Below, piece by piece: positions 7,747-17,204 of a stretch of 64,000 nt of DNA (its first letter is position 1; each line of letters opens with the position of its first letter). The notes beneath the pieces were generated by a model, which ran no database searches, had not been told where the DNA came from, and saw only the letters and a program-made list of their open reading frames with translations. A program made the position numbers and the translations under genes. The stretch is from an uncultured Acetatifactor sp. (GTDB lineage Bacteria; Bacillota; Clostridia; Lachnospirales; Lachnospiraceae): positions 1-64,000 of the forward strand of contig CAJUTJ010000015.1 of NCBI GenBank assembly GCA_910589655.1. Direction: 5' to 3'.

Positions 7747-8934
7747 TTATTTTCCAAAGAACTTTTTCTTTTTATTGTCCTTAGAATCCTTGGGATCTTT
7801 CGGCTCATCGCCGCCCTTCCCTGAAATATTCTTGGCAGCATGGAGAGAATCACCCGTCAGCTCGTCAAACTGGCGAAGCAATTCCTTTGCCTCATGGCTC
7901 AGCTTACCGGGCACCTGCACCACCAATGTTACATAATGGTCGCCCCGGACATCCCTGTTTCTCCATGAAGGAACACCTTTTCCTTTTAAACGGATTCTGG
8001 TATCGGTCTGGGTACCGGGCTTTACGTCATAGATCACCTTTCCGTCCACAGTGTCAATCAGGACTTCTCCGCCCAAAGCCGCCACGGCATAGGACATAGG
8101 CACGGTAGAATAAATATCCATATCCTGTCTCTGGAAAATGGGATGACGGCCCACGATTACTTCCACCAGCACATCTCCTCTGGGACCTCCGTTGACACCG
8201 GGATCGCCCAATCCGGGCTTGCGGACAGACTGACCGTTATCAATACCCGCCGGAATATCCACGGAATACCGTTTCTTCATGGAAATATATCCGCTGCCGT
8301 AGCAATCGGAACATTTATCCTTAATCACCTTACCGGTTCCCTGACAATCGGGACAGATCTTCACGCTCCGGGTAATCCCGAAAAAGGCGCTCTCCGTGAC
8401 CACCGTCTGGCCTTTGCCGCCGCATCTCTTACAGGTTTCGGGGCTGGTTCCCGGCTTCGCTCCGGAACCATTACAGGTCTTACAGGTTTCTTTGACGGTT
8501 AATTCAATTTCCTTATTGCAGCCGAACACGGCTTCTTCAAAGGTAATCCGGACGCTGGTGCGCAGATTTGCCCCCTTCATAGGGCCGTTGCTGTTCGCTC
8601 TGCTTCTGCTGCCGCCGCCGAAAAAGCTTCCGAAAATATCTCCAAAGAGATCTTCAAAATCCATTCCGCTGAAATCGAATCCGCCGGCTCCTCCCGCCCC
8701 GCCTTCAAAAGCGGCATGGCCAAACTGGTCATACTGCTTTCTCTTATCGGGATCGCTGAGCACGGCATACGCCTCGGAAGCTTCCTTGAATTTCTTTTCA
8801 GCCTCGGCATCACCCGGATTCATATCCGGATGATACTTTTTGGCCAACACACGATATGCTTTTTTAATTGCAGCATCATCTGCATTTTTCTCAACGCCAA
8901 GGACCTCGTAATAGTCCCTTTTCTGCTCTGCCAT
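7747..8934 (-). CDS. dnaJ: chaperone protein DnaJ
   Basis: This 395-residue Hsp40 co-chaperone stimulates DnaK ATP hydrolysis and delivers unfolded clients. It has a J domain at residues 1-70 with the HPD motif (KKYHPDMNPG), then a Gly/Phe region to about 120. Four CxxCxGxG zinc-binding repeats follow between about 150 and 215 (CKTCNGSG, CKRCGGKG, CPDCQGTG, CSDCYGSG), then the C-terminal client-binding and dimer region. A short charged tail rich in Lys and Asp ends the protein. It is the last gene of the hrcA operon, 56 bp after dnaK, and ends before a terminator. Confidence 0.98.
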   Translation of the reverse strand: MAEQKRDYYEVLGVEKNADDAAIKKAYRVLAKKYHPDMNPGDAEAEKKFKEASEAYAVLSDPDKRKQYDQFGHAAFEGGAGGAGGFDFSGMDFEDLFGDIFGSFFGGGSRSRANSNGPMKGANLRTSVRITFEEAVFGCNKEIELTVKETCKTCNGSGAKPGTSPETCKRCGGKGQTVVTESAFFGITRSVKICPDCQGTGKVIKDKCSDCYGSGYISMKKRYSVDIPAGIDNGQSVRKPGLGDPGVNGGPRGDVLVEVIVGRHPIFQRQDMDIYSTVPMSYAVAALGGEVLIDTVDGKVIYDVKPGTQTDTRIRLKGKGVPSWRNRDVRGDHYVTLVVQVPGKLSHEAKELLRQFDELTGDSLHAAKNISGKGGDEPKDPKDSKDNKKKKFFGK

Positions 8935-8990
8935 ACTTATACCTCTTGCTTGCCCCCGCCGGCGCTTATCCCTGTGAGAGCCGATTTATT

Positions 8991-10868
8991 TTATACTTCT
9001 CTGAAGTCACCGTCAATTACATCATCATTTGAAGAAGAAGCCGCTTCTCCCATATCGGGGCCTGCCGCGCCGCTCATGTCAGGGCCTGCGCCCTGCTGTG
9101 CCTGCTGCATATTTTCATACATTTTTGTGAAAAGAGTCTGTGCGCTGTTTGTAAGCTTTTCCTTTGCGGCTTTCAGTTCATCCAGATCGCTGTCGCTCAT
9201 CTCCTGATCCTTGGTTCTCTCCAGAATGGCCTTTACGGCATCCAGATCGGCCTGTACCGCGGACTTGTCGCTGTCGCTCAGCTTGTCGCCCACTTCTTCC
9301 AAAGCCTTCTCGGTCTGGAACACGAAGGAATCCGCATCATTTCTCGTCTCGATAGCTTCCTTCCGCTTCTTATCCTGAGCCTCGAACTCGGCAGCTTCCT
9401 TCACCGCTCTCTCGATTTCCTCATCGGACATATTGGAGCCTGCGGTAATGGTAATATGCTGCTCCTTGCCGGTGCCGAGATCCTTTGCGGAAACGTTTAC
9501 AATACCGTTTGCATCAATATCAAAGGTAACTTCGATCTGGGGCATACCTCTTCTTGCGGGAGGGATACCGTCCAGACGGAACTGGCCAAGGGACTTATTA
9601 TCCTTCGCAAACTGTCTCTCACCCTGAACCACATTGATATCCACTGCCGTCTGGTTATCGGTGGCGGTAGAGAAGATCTGGCTCTTCTTGGTGGGGATGG
9701 TGGTATTTCTCTCAATCAGTTTGGTAGCTACGCCGCCCATAGTCTCAATGGACAGGGACAAGGGTGTAACATCCAGCAACAGAATGTCGCCTGCACCGGC
9801 ATCCCCTGCCAGCTTACCGCCCTGTACGGAAGCGCCGATGGCAACGCACTCGTCGGGATTCAGGGATTTGCTGGGCTCTTTCCCCGTCAATGCCCTTACC
9901 TTATCCTGTACGGCAGGGATTCTGGTGGAACCGCCTACCAGCAATACCTGACCCAGATCCGAATTATTCAGGCCCGCATCCTTCATAGCGTTCTGTACGG
10001 GGATGGCGGTTCTGTCTACCAGATCTCTTGTCAGCTCGTCAAACTGCGCACGTGTCAGGTTCATGTCAAAATGCTTAGGACCTTCTGCGTTTGCGGTAAT
10101 AAAAGGAAGGTTAATATTGGTGGTCATTGCGCTGGAAAGCTCCTTCTTTGCTTTCTCTGCCGCTTCCTTCAGTCTCTGCATAGCCATCTTGTCGCCGGAG
10201 AGATCTATGCCCTCTGCCTTCTTAAACTCGGACAGCATCCACTGAATAATCTTATTGTCAAAATCATCACCGCCCAGATGGGTGTCGCCGTTGGTGGAAA
10301 GAACCTCGATGACGCCGTCACCGATCTCGATAATGGAAACGTCAAAAGTACCGCCTCCAAGATCGTATACCATGATTTTCTGCTCTTTCTCATTGTCCAA
10401 GCCGTATGCCAAAGCTGCCGCGGTAGGCTCGTTGATAATACGTTTTACATCCAGACCTGCAATCTTGCCCGCATCCTTGGTAGCCTGACGCTGAGCGTCG
10501 TTAAAATACGCGGGAACGGTGATTACCGCCTCGGCTACCTTCTCACCCAGATAGCTCTCCGCATCCGCTTTCAGCTTCTGCAGAATCATTGCGGATATCT
10601 GCTGAGGGGAATATTTCTTTTCATCTATGGTACGTCCGTTGTCCGTACCCATATCCCTTTTAATAGAAGCGATGGTTTTCTCCGCATTGGTAACTGCCTG
10701 ACGCTTTGCGGGCTCACCCACCAGCCTCTCACCGGTCTTAGTAAAAGCCACTACGGAAGGTGTGGTTCTCGCACCCTCTGCATTGGCGATAACGGTAGGC
10801 TTACCGCCTTCCATAACTGCCACACAGCTGTTTGTCGTACCTAAGTCGATACCGATAATTTTACTCAT
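8991..10868 (-). CDS. dnaK: molecular chaperone DnaK (Hsp70)
   Basis: This 625-residue ATP-driven chaperone starts MSKIIGIDLGTTNSCVAV, the Hsp70 phosphate-1 loop. It has the connect and adenosine motifs NEPTAAALAYG, VYDLGGGTFDVSI and LLVGGSTRIPAVQ in the ATPase domain (1-360). The substrate-binding domain and helical lid follow, ending in an Asp/Glu-rich tail. As in most Firmicutes, it lacks the roughly 24-residue insertion of proteobacterial DnaK. The ribosome binding site is GAGGAGG. Expression should be repressed by HrcA through the CIRCE site upstream of hrcA. Confidence 0.99.
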   Translation of the reverse strand: MSKIIGIDLGTTNSCVAVMEGGKPTVIANAEGARTTPSVVAFTKTGERLVGEPAKRQAVTNAEKTIASIKRDMGTDNGRTIDEKKYSPQQISAMILQKLKADAESYLGEKVAEAVITVPAYFNDAQRQATKDAGKIAGLDVKRIINEPTAAALAYGLDNEKEQKIMVYDLGGGTFDVSIIEIGDGVIEVLSTNGDTHLGGDDFDNKIIQWMLSEFKKAEGIDLSGDKMAMQRLKEAAEKAKKELSSAMTTNINLPFITANAEGPKHFDMNLTRAQFDELTRDLVDRTAIPVQNAMKDAGLNNSDLGQVLLVGGSTRIPAVQDKVRALTGKEPSKSLNPDECVAIGASVQGGKLAGDAGAGDILLLDVTPLSLSIETMGGVATKLIERNTTIPTKKSQIFSTATDNQTAVDINVVQGERQFAKDNKSLGQFRLDGIPPARRGMPQIEVTFDIDANGIVNVSAKDLGTGKEQHITITAGSNMSDEEIERAVKEAAEFEAQDKKRKEAIETRNDADSFVFQTEKALEEVGDKLSDSDKSAVQADLDAVKAILERTKDQEMSDSDLDELKAAKEKLTNSAQTLFTKMYENMQQAQQGAGPDMSGAAGPDMGEAASSSNDDVIDGDFREV

Positions 10869-10968
10869 TTTTATGCCTCCTCAATGTTTGTTTATATCTT
10901 TTCATTTATAGATGAAATACACTGTTACCTAATCATATGATCCCGGCCTTACGGGAAACGAAACTGCC

Positions 10969-11670
10969 CTATATGGTGACGGACACCATGGAATGACGAA
11001 CTACACTGTCGCGGTAGGTGTAGCCCTTTTGAAGCTCCTGAGCCACCACGCCGGATTCATATTCTTCGCTTTCCGTCTGCATCACCGCATTATGAAGATT
11101 GGGGTCAAACTCCTGCCCCAGAGCTTCGATGGGCTTTACGCCAATGTTTTCCAATTCCGTAAGAAGCTGCTTATAAACCCGGTTCATGCCGTCCACAAAG
11201 GGATCTTCCTGCTTTTCCTCCGGCACGGTGGCAAGCCCTCTCTCAAAATTGTCCACAACGGGAAGAATCTTCTCTATCACGCTCTTTGCGCCCGTCTCAA
11301 ACATGGCATGTTTTTCCTTTTCGGAGCGGTTGCGGAAATTTTCAAACTCCGCAAGCTGACGTTTTACCTTATCTTCCAGCTGCTCGATCTGCTCCTTGTA
11401 AACGTCCGTCTTCTTGTCAAGTTTTGCCTGCTTCTTGGCCGCTTTCTTTTCCGCCCAGCTCATGGGAGCTTCTCCTCCCTGAGACTCTCCGGAAGCTTCT
11501 CCGCCGGAAGATATTTCTTCGGAAACCTCCTCTTCGAACGATTCCTTCTTCGAGGATTCTCTTTCCGTATCTTCTTCCAGTCCTTCTTCCTCTATAACCT
11601 CTTCCGCCGCATCCGCTTCCTCTTCAGCGGATTGGGCGGCTTTCGTTACTTCCTTTTCCTGTTCCGACAT
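10969..11670 (-). CDS. grpE: nucleotide exchange factor GrpE
   Basis: This protein of about 233 residues releases ADP from DnaK. The first 90 residues are highly acidic low-complexity sequence (Glu/Ser-rich) and are not conserved. The conserved part begins at a coiled coil near residue 100 and contains EFENFRNRSEKEK, KILPVVDNFERGL and the beta-domain ending EELQKGYTYRDSVVRHSMVSV. The start at 11670 (MSEQEKE) has an AAAGGA ribosome binding site; an in-frame ATG ten codons earlier lacks one. It lies between hrcA and dnaK, as in Bacillus. Confidence 0.97.
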   Translation of the reverse strand: MSEQEKEVTKAAQSAEEEADAAEEVIEEEGLEEDTERESSKKESFEEEVSEEISSGGEASGESQGGEAPMSWAEKKAAKKQAKLDKKTDVYKEQIEQLEDKVKRQLAEFENFRNRSEKEKHAMFETGAKSVIEKILPVVDNFERGLATVPEEKQEDPFVDGMNRVYKQLLTELENIGVKPIEALGQEFDPNLHNAVMQTESEEYESGVVAQELQKGYTYRDSVVRHSMVSVTI

Positions 11671-11794
11671 TTTACCATTCCTTTCTGTACATTCTGTCAT
11701 CTATATAAACGGCATTTAATTCTTGCCGTCCATGGGTAAAACAAGCCATGCCGCTTATCCGGTTTGTGTGCAAGATTGAATCGCTGAATAAATA

Positions 11795-12829
11795 TTATTT
11801 CTCATCATCCCTGTACAGCTCCTCCAGTTGTGCCTGAAGTGATCTGAGCGTTCTGATAACCTTGTCATAATCCATTCTTTTCGGGCCTACAATACCAATG
11901 GTGCCCTTCATGCCGTCACCCAATTCATAAGCAGCCGTGACCACACTGCAGTCCCTCATACTCTGAACGGGACTCTCCGAGCCGATATATACCTGAATTC
12001 CGGTATTTTCTCCCTCTCCGCCGCTGTCCTGAAGGAGTGTTCCCAACAATTGTTTCTCCTCAAAGGCATTGATCAATTCGCTTGCTTTCTGGTGGTCTGC
12101 CAGCTCCGGATAACGCAGAATATTGTTGGTGCCGCTGGTGTAGATTTCCAAGTCCTCCTCGGCTCTGATGGCTTCCGCCACCGCGTCGATGACTCCGCTT
12201 ACTATAGCGCTGTGAATCCCCGCCTGCTGTTTCATAACGGATATCATGGCCAGATTGATTTCGTCAATGGACAAACCGTTTAAATGAGTATTCAATAGAA
12301 TGTTCAATTTTAGCAGCGTCTCGTCGCCGATCTCCTCATCCACCGCAAGAATATTATTTTTAATCACATTCCCTTCTATTACAATTACTGCCAGAATCTG
12401 GTTCGCATCCACCCGGGAGAGCTGAATAAATTTTAACTTATTGCGCTTTGGCTGAGGTGCGGAAATCATGGTGGCGTACTGAGTGTTTTGGGCCAGAACC
12501 TTTGCCATCTGCTTCAGCAGCGTCTCCATTTTATCCTGACGCTCCACCAGCATTTCCTTCATTTCTACTACTTCCCGCTCCTTCTCCTCCATCATACTGT
12601 CTACATAGAAACGGTAACCTTTATCGGAAGGAATTCGGCCTGCCGAAGTATGAGGCTGCAAAATAAAGCCCATCTCTTCCAAATCAGCCATCTCGTTCCG
12701 AATGGTAGCGGAGCTTAAATTAAGGTCGGTATATTTTGAAATGGTTCTGCTGCCGACAGGTTCCCCTGTTTCCAGATAATTGCGGATAACTGCCTGAAGA
12801 ATTTTCTTCTTCCTTTCATCCAGTTCCAT
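11795..12829 (-). CDS. hrcA: heat-inducible transcription repressor HrcA
   Basis: This 344-residue repressor binds CIRCE operators and loses activity when unfolded, so that GroEL/DnaK load controls its own genes. The N-terminal winged helix is visible (ETGEPVGSRTISKY, SSATIRNEMADLEEMGFI, QPHTSAGRIPSDKGYR), followed by the GAF-like and inserted dimerisation regions and GIVGPKRMDYDKVI near the C-terminus. It is the first gene of the operon. The ribosome binding site is GGAGGG, and the leader carries a perfect CIRCE. Confidence 0.98.
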   Translation of the reverse strand: MELDERKKKILQAVIRNYLETGEPVGSRTISKYTDLNLSSATIRNEMADLEEMGFILQPHTSAGRIPSDKGYRFYVDSMMEEKEREVVEMKEMLVERQDKMETLLKQMAKVLAQNTQYATMISAPQPKRNKLKFIQLSRVDANQILAVIVIEGNVIKNNILAVDEEIGDETLLKLNILLNTHLNGLSIDEINLAMISVMKQQAGIHSAIVSGVIDAVAEAIRAEEDLEIYTSGTNNILRYPELADHQKASELINAFEEKQLLGTLLQDSGGEGENTGIQVYIGSESPVQSMRDCSVVTAAYELGDGMKGTIGIVGPKRMDYDKVIRTLRSLQAQLEELYRDDEK

Positions 12830-12850
12830 TCTATGCCTCCCTCCGTGTTA

Positions 12851-12877
12851 TTAGCACTCATCATAAGGGAGTGCTAA
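12851..12877 (-). promoter_or_regulatory. CIRCE operator (HrcA binding site)
   Basis: A perfect TTAGCACTC-N9-GAGTGCTAA inverted repeat lies 22 bp upstream of hrcA and just downstream of the promoter -10 box. This is the standard position for repression of initiation. Confidence 0.97.
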
Positions 12878-12891
12878 TATCCGCTAACCAT

Positions 12892-12920
12892 AAAATATCA
12901 CTTACCCCCTATATTGTCAA
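12892..12920 (-). promoter_or_regulatory. sigma-A promoter of the hrcA operon
   Basis: On the minus strand a perfect TTGACA (12915-12920), a 17-bp spacer and TATTTT (12892-12897) lie directly upstream of the CIRCE, so the predicted transcript begins at or in the operator. The remaining 12921-13062 region shows no gene. Confidence 0.85.
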
Positions 12921-13062
12921 CCGATTTCCATGAAAATAAATCTAAAATAATTATTAACAGCAAAAAATGCCGCAGCCGGCACTCTGGCAAAAGCGAAATG
13001 GTCTATTCACCGAAAACAACATACAATATACATTGCAAATGGCAGATAATTTTATTCCGGAA

Positions 13063-13124
13063 TAAAAAAGACTCCGCGTTGTTAAGCATGGGAATCTGTC
13101 CCGCGCCGGCTCCGCTGAGTCTTA
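13063..13124 (-). terminator. terminator of the DUF6465 gene
   Basis: On the minus strand AAGACTC pairs with GAGTCTT across a branched GC-rich insert and is followed directly by a run of six T. It lies about 25 bp beyond the stop codon. Confidence 0.65.
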
Positions 13125-13148
13125 TAAATCTATGATGCCAATATATTC

Positions 13149-13655
13149 TTAAATATAGAAGCTGCCCGTATACTCTTTATTCATTACATAATATACAGCG
13201 TGCTCTTCGGGTTTTACATACAATTCGACACTTGCCAAATCGCCGACCTTCTGCTTTAAATCATTCTTCCAAATTTCCTTTGCCGTCTTCAGCAAATCTT
13301 CCTGTCTATACTCGTTGCCGCCAAACTGAAGGCAAATCTCACTCTTTAACTCAGCTTTCTTCGTTTCGGTTTTCTTTACGGCTGCTTTTCTTCCGGCAGT
13401 CTTCTTCTCCACTGCTTTCTTCGTCTCGGCAACCTTCTCCCCTACTGCTTTCTTTGCCACAGCAGCCTTTTCCTCTGCTGCCTTTTTAGTGTCTTCTACT
13501 TTCTTTTCAACTGCTTTCTTAACGTTACCGGCCTTTTTCTCTACTGTCTTCTTAGCAGCCGCAGCTTCGCTCTTGACTGTCTCCTGCTTTTCTGCCTGAA
13601 CTGATGCTGTCTTGGGTTCTTCAACCTTTGCGGTTGTCTTCTTTTCTGCTGCCAT
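13149..13655 (-). CDS. DUF6465 family protein with Lys/Ala-rich N-terminus
   Basis: This is a 168-residue protein. Residues 1-105 are a low-complexity, histone-H1-like Ala/Lys/Glu segment with repeated KKAVEKK and KKAAEEK blocks, predicted helical and strongly basic. Residues 106-168 form a compact conserved domain (LQFGGNEYRQEDLL, KQKVGDLASVELYVKPEE, AVYYVMNKEYTGSFYI) that matches my recollection of the clostridial DUF6465 family. Function is unknown. Basic tails of this kind occur in DNA- or RNA-associated proteins, but that is only a hint. It has its own ribosome binding site (GGGAGAGG) and terminator, so it looks monocistronic. Confidence 0.8.
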   Translation of the reverse strand: MAAEKKTTAKVEEPKTASVQAEKQETVKSEAAAAKKTVEKKAGNVKKAVEKKVEDTKKAAEEKAAVAKKAVGEKVAETKKAVEKKTAGRKAAVKKTETKKAELKSEICLQFGGNEYRQEDLLKTAKEIWKNDLKQKVGDLASVELYVKPEEHAVYYVMNKEYTGSFYI

Positions 13656-13801
13656 AACTTTCCTCTCCCTTCATTTATGAAACAACATTTAATTCTTATT
13701 TTTTTATAAAACTTTTAGCACTCCAACACAAGCAGTATATTCTGTTTATCGTGAAATGTCAACAATATATTGAATTTTTATGAAATAATAGATAACAATG
13801 A

Positions 13802-13934
13802 GTTACTGTTCACCCGCTGTCGCCGCGAGGTGTTTTCACGCTGTTTCTGCGTGATAAACCCGAGACAGACATGCGCGAAATCGCTGTTTTGCGATTTCTG
13901 TGCATAGGTTGCTGTGAACGAAGTGAACAGTAAC
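13802..13934. repeat. 133-bp palindromic element with terminal inverted repeats and 8-bp target duplication
   Basis: The ends are perfect inverted repeats (GTTACTGTTCAC at the left, GTGAACAGTAAC at the right). Inner hairpins form at AAATCGC/GCGATTT and at CACGC/GCGTG. It is flanked by direct AACAATGA at 13794-13801 and 13935-13942, as left by a transposition event. The sequence differs from the inverted copy at 32923-33055 at only about 4 of 133 positions. No open frame is meaningful, so it resembles a MITE. It fills most of the 312-bp gap between the DUF6465 gene and uppP. Confidence 0.9.
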
Positions 13935-13967
13935 AACAATGACCTTAATAACCGCTTCCGTTATATA

Positions 13968-14819
13968 TTATGCAACAGCAAGAAAATATCCCAGCACTAC
14001 AATACCCAAAACAATCCGATACCATCCAAACACCTTAAAGTCATGTTTCTTAATATATCCCATCAGGAATCGAAGCACATACATGGATACCGCAAAGGAA
14101 ACCACAGTACCGACCAGCAGGAGAGTCAGTTCCAAAGAAGTAAATTCAAACCCGAATTTCACCACTTTCAACAGGCTGGCGCCAAACATAACGGGAATTG
14201 CCAGAAAGAAAGTATATTCCGCTGCCACGGTTCGGGATACTCCGATTAAAAGAGCTCCTACAATGGTAGCGCCGGAGCGGGAAGTTCCGGGGAAAACTGC
14301 CGCAATTACCTGAAAAATTCCGATCAGCAGCGCCGTCTGGAAGGTAATTTCCGACAGTGCCGTCACTTTCGGCTTTCTGCCTTTGTTCCAATTTTCGATT
14401 ATTATGAAGGCCACCCCAAATACTGCCAGTGCAATCGCCACACAGGGCGGATTATAAAACAACGCGTCAAATACGTCATCATAGAGCACCCCGATAATTG
14501 CCGCCGGTACACAGGAGACAAGTATCTTAAACCACAAGATCCAGATATCTTTTTTAAAATAAGAAGCAATTCCTGTCCGTCCCGCCCTTTCCTTTTTTGT
14601 CAGCGCAAACGGCCATATCTGGTTCCAGAACAGGAACACCACCGCTAAAATGGCGCCGAGCTGTATGACCACGTCAAACATTCCGAAGAAATCCTCACTG
14701 ACTCCCTGAAAGGGAATCAAATGTTCCACCAGAATCAAATGTCCTGTGCTGCTGATGGGCAGCCACTCCGTGATCCCTTCTACAACGCCATAGATAATTG
14801 CCTTAATAATTTCCCACAT
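13968..14819 (-). CDS. uppP: undecaprenyl-diphosphate phosphatase
   Basis: This 283-residue membrane enzyme recycles undecaprenyl diphosphate to the monophosphate carrier used for peptidoglycan and surface polymers; it also confers bacitracin tolerance. The two BacA signature motifs are present: EGITEWLPISSTGHL near residue 14 and PGTSRSGATIV near residue 175, among about eight membrane segments. The ribosome binding site is GGGAG. A 133-bp palindromic element lies 34 bp after the stop. Confidence 0.96.
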   Translation of the reverse strand: MWEIIKAIIYGVVEGITEWLPISSTGHLILVEHLIPFQGVSEDFFGMFDVVIQLGAILAVVFLFWNQIWPFALTKKERAGRTGIASYFKKDIWILWFKILVSCVPAAIIGVLYDDVFDALFYNPPCVAIALAVFGVAFIIIENWNKGRKPKVTALSEITFQTALLIGIFQVIAAVFPGTSRSGATIVGALLIGVSRTVAAEYTFFLAIPVMFGASLLKVVKFGFEFTSLELTLLLVGTVVSFAVSMYVLRFLMGYIKKHDFKVFGWYRIVLGIVVLGYFLAVA

Positions 14820-14857
14820 ATCCGTTTTCTCCCATGTTCTATTTCTCTGTCATCCGG

Positions 14858-15721
14858 TCAGGAGTCAAGATCTTGAGGCCCCAGATATTCTGTCATAGCC
14901 TCATAGCAGGCCTCCGCGTCCTCGTAGCCCTGCCGGTACAATTCCCTGAGCTTATCCGCATCTTTTTCCACCCTGCCCACATTGCTTGGAACCCGGGGAC
15001 GGATTACAAAAGCCTGACCGTTTGCCTGCTGCCGCTCAATGTATGCAAGCTGTTCATTGTAATTGATATGGCGCTCCGTCATCAGCTCCGTTACTTTAGG
15101 ATATTTCAGGTAACGGAGTTTTATGAGTCCTATTTGTGTGGACGGTTTGCGGATATAACCCGTTTCTTTCGTCATTACCACAATATTTTTCCGGTTGCCG
15201 TCCAAAACGGACTTTTGCAAAGGGATGGAATCACTCAGCCCGCCGTCCAGATAATACTTTCCGTCAATTTTGACATTTCTCGACACCAGCGGAAGAGATG
15301 CCGACGCACGAATCTTATCAATGTCCTCCCTCATATCGCGGATGCGGAAATATTCCGGCCTTCCCGTCACAATATCGGTGGCCACACTATAAGCTTTTCC
15401 CTCGTATGCCGCATACGCCGCATCGTCAAAAGGATGCAGATAGTCAGGAATCAAATGATAACACATATCCACGTTGAACAAATCGCCGGTTGTCAGCAGA
15501 CTTCTGATGCTGCAATAGCTTTTATTGTCCAGATAGTCAATATTAATGTCCCGTGCTCTTCCCTTCTGCTTCGATAAATAACTGCACATATTGCAGGCTC
15601 CTGCGGAAACTCCGTACACACTGGAAAACATAATATCCTTATCCAGAAAAAAGTCAAGTACTCCGGCAGTATATACCCCCTTCATACCGCCGCCTTCCAA
15701 AACCAACCCAGCCTGATACAT
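14858..15721 (-). CDS. patatin-like phospholipase family protein
   Basis: This 287-residue protein belongs to the bacterial patatin family of Ser-Asp dyad lipid acyl hydrolases. The oxyanion loop EGGGMKGVYTAG is at residues 9-20. The nucleophile is S39 in GVSAGAC, and the dyad aspartate sits in LDGGLSDSIP near residue 172. There is no signal peptide or membrane segment, so it should be cytoplasmic. Close relatives are E. coli YjjU-type proteins, whose substrates are unclear. The ribosome binding site is GGGAGG. Confidence 0.9.
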   Translation of the reverse strand: MYQAGLVLEGGGMKGVYTAGVLDFFLDKDIMFSSVYGVSAGACNMCSYLSKQKGRARDINIDYLDNKSYCSIRSLLTTGDLFNVDMCYHLIPDYLHPFDDAAYAAYEGKAYSVATDIVTGRPEYFRIRDMREDIDKIRASASLPLVSRNVKIDGKYYLDGGLSDSIPLQKSVLDGNRKNIVVMTKETGYIRKPSTQIGLIKLRYLKYPKVTELMTERHINYNEQLAYIERQQANGQAFVIRPRVPSNVGRVEKDADKLRELYRQGYEDAEACYEAMTEYLGPQDLDS

Positions 15722-15766
15722 TCTGATACCTCCCTGTGCGTTTTATATATATGTGTAACACTCCTC

Positions 15767-15821
15767 AAAGAAGATGCGCCACCCCCTCAAAAAAATGCGA
15801 AGCATCCTTCTTTACACATAC
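15767..15821 (-). terminator. hairpin in the gap upstream of the patatin gene
   Basis: AAAGAAGATGC at the left pairs imperfectly with GCATCCTTCTTT at the right. The arrangement resembles the AAAGAGGGG hairpin module of the intergenic cassettes and may end transcription of the aminotransferase gene. The T run is poor. Confidence 0.35.
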
Positions 15822-15923
15822 CGATTAAACTTCTTGTCTATTGAGTTCTGTTTTGTATTCTGCTCCCCCTCATGCCGCTTTATTCCGTACTTTTCCGTAT
15901 GAAAATACCGCGGGCCGCAGGGG

Positions 15924-17108
15924 CTAATATGTTTCCTTCACAAACTTTCTCAGCGCAGGCAGGGAACGTTCCACCTTCTGTCTGTCGATACAATATGCCA
16001 TGCGGAAATATCCCGGCGCCCCAAAGGTATCCGCAGGCACCAGTATCAAATCATATTTCAGGGCCTTTTGGCAGAAAGCCACGGAATCCTCCTCCAACGC
16101 TTTCGGGAAAATGTAAAAGGTTCCGCCCGGCTTCACGCATTGAAAGCCAAGCTCCGTCAGTTCCTTATAGATAAGGTTCCTATTCGTCTCATAAACGCTT
16201 AAATCCGCCGTCAGCTCCAGCACCTTTGCCACCGCCAGCTGTATGATGGACGGAGGACAATTATGCCCGATGCCTCTGGAAATCTGGCCGCACATCTGAA
16301 TCATGGTCTCTGCATCCTTACATCCGGGATTCACCGCCACATAGCCGATTCTCTCCCCCGGAAGAGATAAGGACTTGGAAAAAGAATAGCACATAATCGT
16401 GTTGTCATAAAAGGCAGACACACAGGGCGCTTCCGCTCCTTCAAATACGATTTCCCGATACGGTTCGTCGGAAATCAGATAAATATCATGCCCAAACTGT
16501 GCCGACTTATCCCGCAAAAGGTCTGCCAGACGCTTCAATGTCTCCGCGGAATATACGACGCCGGAAGGATTGTTGGGCGTATTCACAAGCACAGCCATCA
16601 CCTTCTCCGTCAGCATCTCCTCCAGCTTCTCAAAATGAATCTGGAAAGTTTCCGTATCGGGAGGAACCACCTTCAGCAAAGCGCCGCTTAAGTTCACATA
16701 AGGAGTATATTCGGGGAAAAAAGGAGCAAAGGTCAAGACTTCATCTCCCGGCTCCGTCACAAGGCGAAACGCATGTGCCAATGCACCTGCCGCACCGGAT
16801 GCCATAAAAATATGCTCTTTCCGGTAAGGCAGGCCGAACCTTTTCTCCAAGGATGCGGCGATTGCCTCTCTGACGGAAGTGATCCCCAAGCTGGGGCTGT
16901 ATCCGTGAAGCACGGAAGTTTCCTCCTTCTGCAGCATTTCCACCATGGCGTCCGTAAATGCCTGAGGAACCGGAACAGAAGGATTTCCCAAGCTGTAATC
17001 AAACACATTTTCATACCCGATTTCCTGCCCTCTGGCAGCAGCAAATTCCGAAAGCTGTCTGATCACAGACTTTCCCGATAACATATCCCTATATTTTTGC
17101 ACTAACAT
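15924..17108 (-). CDS. PLP-dependent aminotransferase, class I/II
   Basis: This 394-residue fold-type I enzyme is of the aspartate/aromatic aminotransferase class. It has the NTPNNPSGVVYS motif near residue 175, the ISDEPYREI region (Asp and Tyr contacting PLP) near 210 and the PLP lysine in YSFSKSLSLPGERIGY near 240. Such proteins in Clostridia use varied amino donors, so the substrate cannot be assigned. The start at 17108 (MLVQKYRD, AGGAG upstream) is preferred over a TTG 13 codons earlier. The upstream 60-170 bp contain a 22-bp tandem array that may influence its expression. Confidence 0.9.
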   Translation of the reverse strand: MLVQKYRDMLSGKSVIRQLSEFAAARGQEIGYENVFDYSLGNPSVPVPQAFTDAMVEMLQKEETSVLHGYSPSLGITSVREAIAASLEKRFGLPYRKEHIFMASGAAGALAHAFRLVTEPGDEVLTFAPFFPEYTPYVNLSGALLKVVPPDTETFQIHFEKLEEMLTEKVMAVLVNTPNNPSGVVYSAETLKRLADLLRDKSAQFGHDIYLISDEPYREIVFEGAEAPCVSAFYDNTIMCYSFSKSLSLPGERIGYVAVNPGCKDAETMIQMCGQISRGIGHNCPPSIIQLAVAKVLELTADLSVYETNRNLIYKELTELGFQCVKPGGTFYIFPKALEEDSVAFCQKALKYDLILVPADTFGAPGYFRMAYCIDRQKVERSLPALRKFVKETY

Positions 17109-17204
17109 TTTATTATCACTCCTATTCCGGAACCGTCCAATATTCAACCGCTGCCTGCGATATTTTACCGTCTGCGGCAGCTTATTCCCCGTCTTCTATT
17201 CCGT

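Noticed and set aside
9456..10844. A 462-codon plus-strand open frame
   Set aside because: Antisense to dnaK; such long shadows are common opposite dnaK because of its codon usage.
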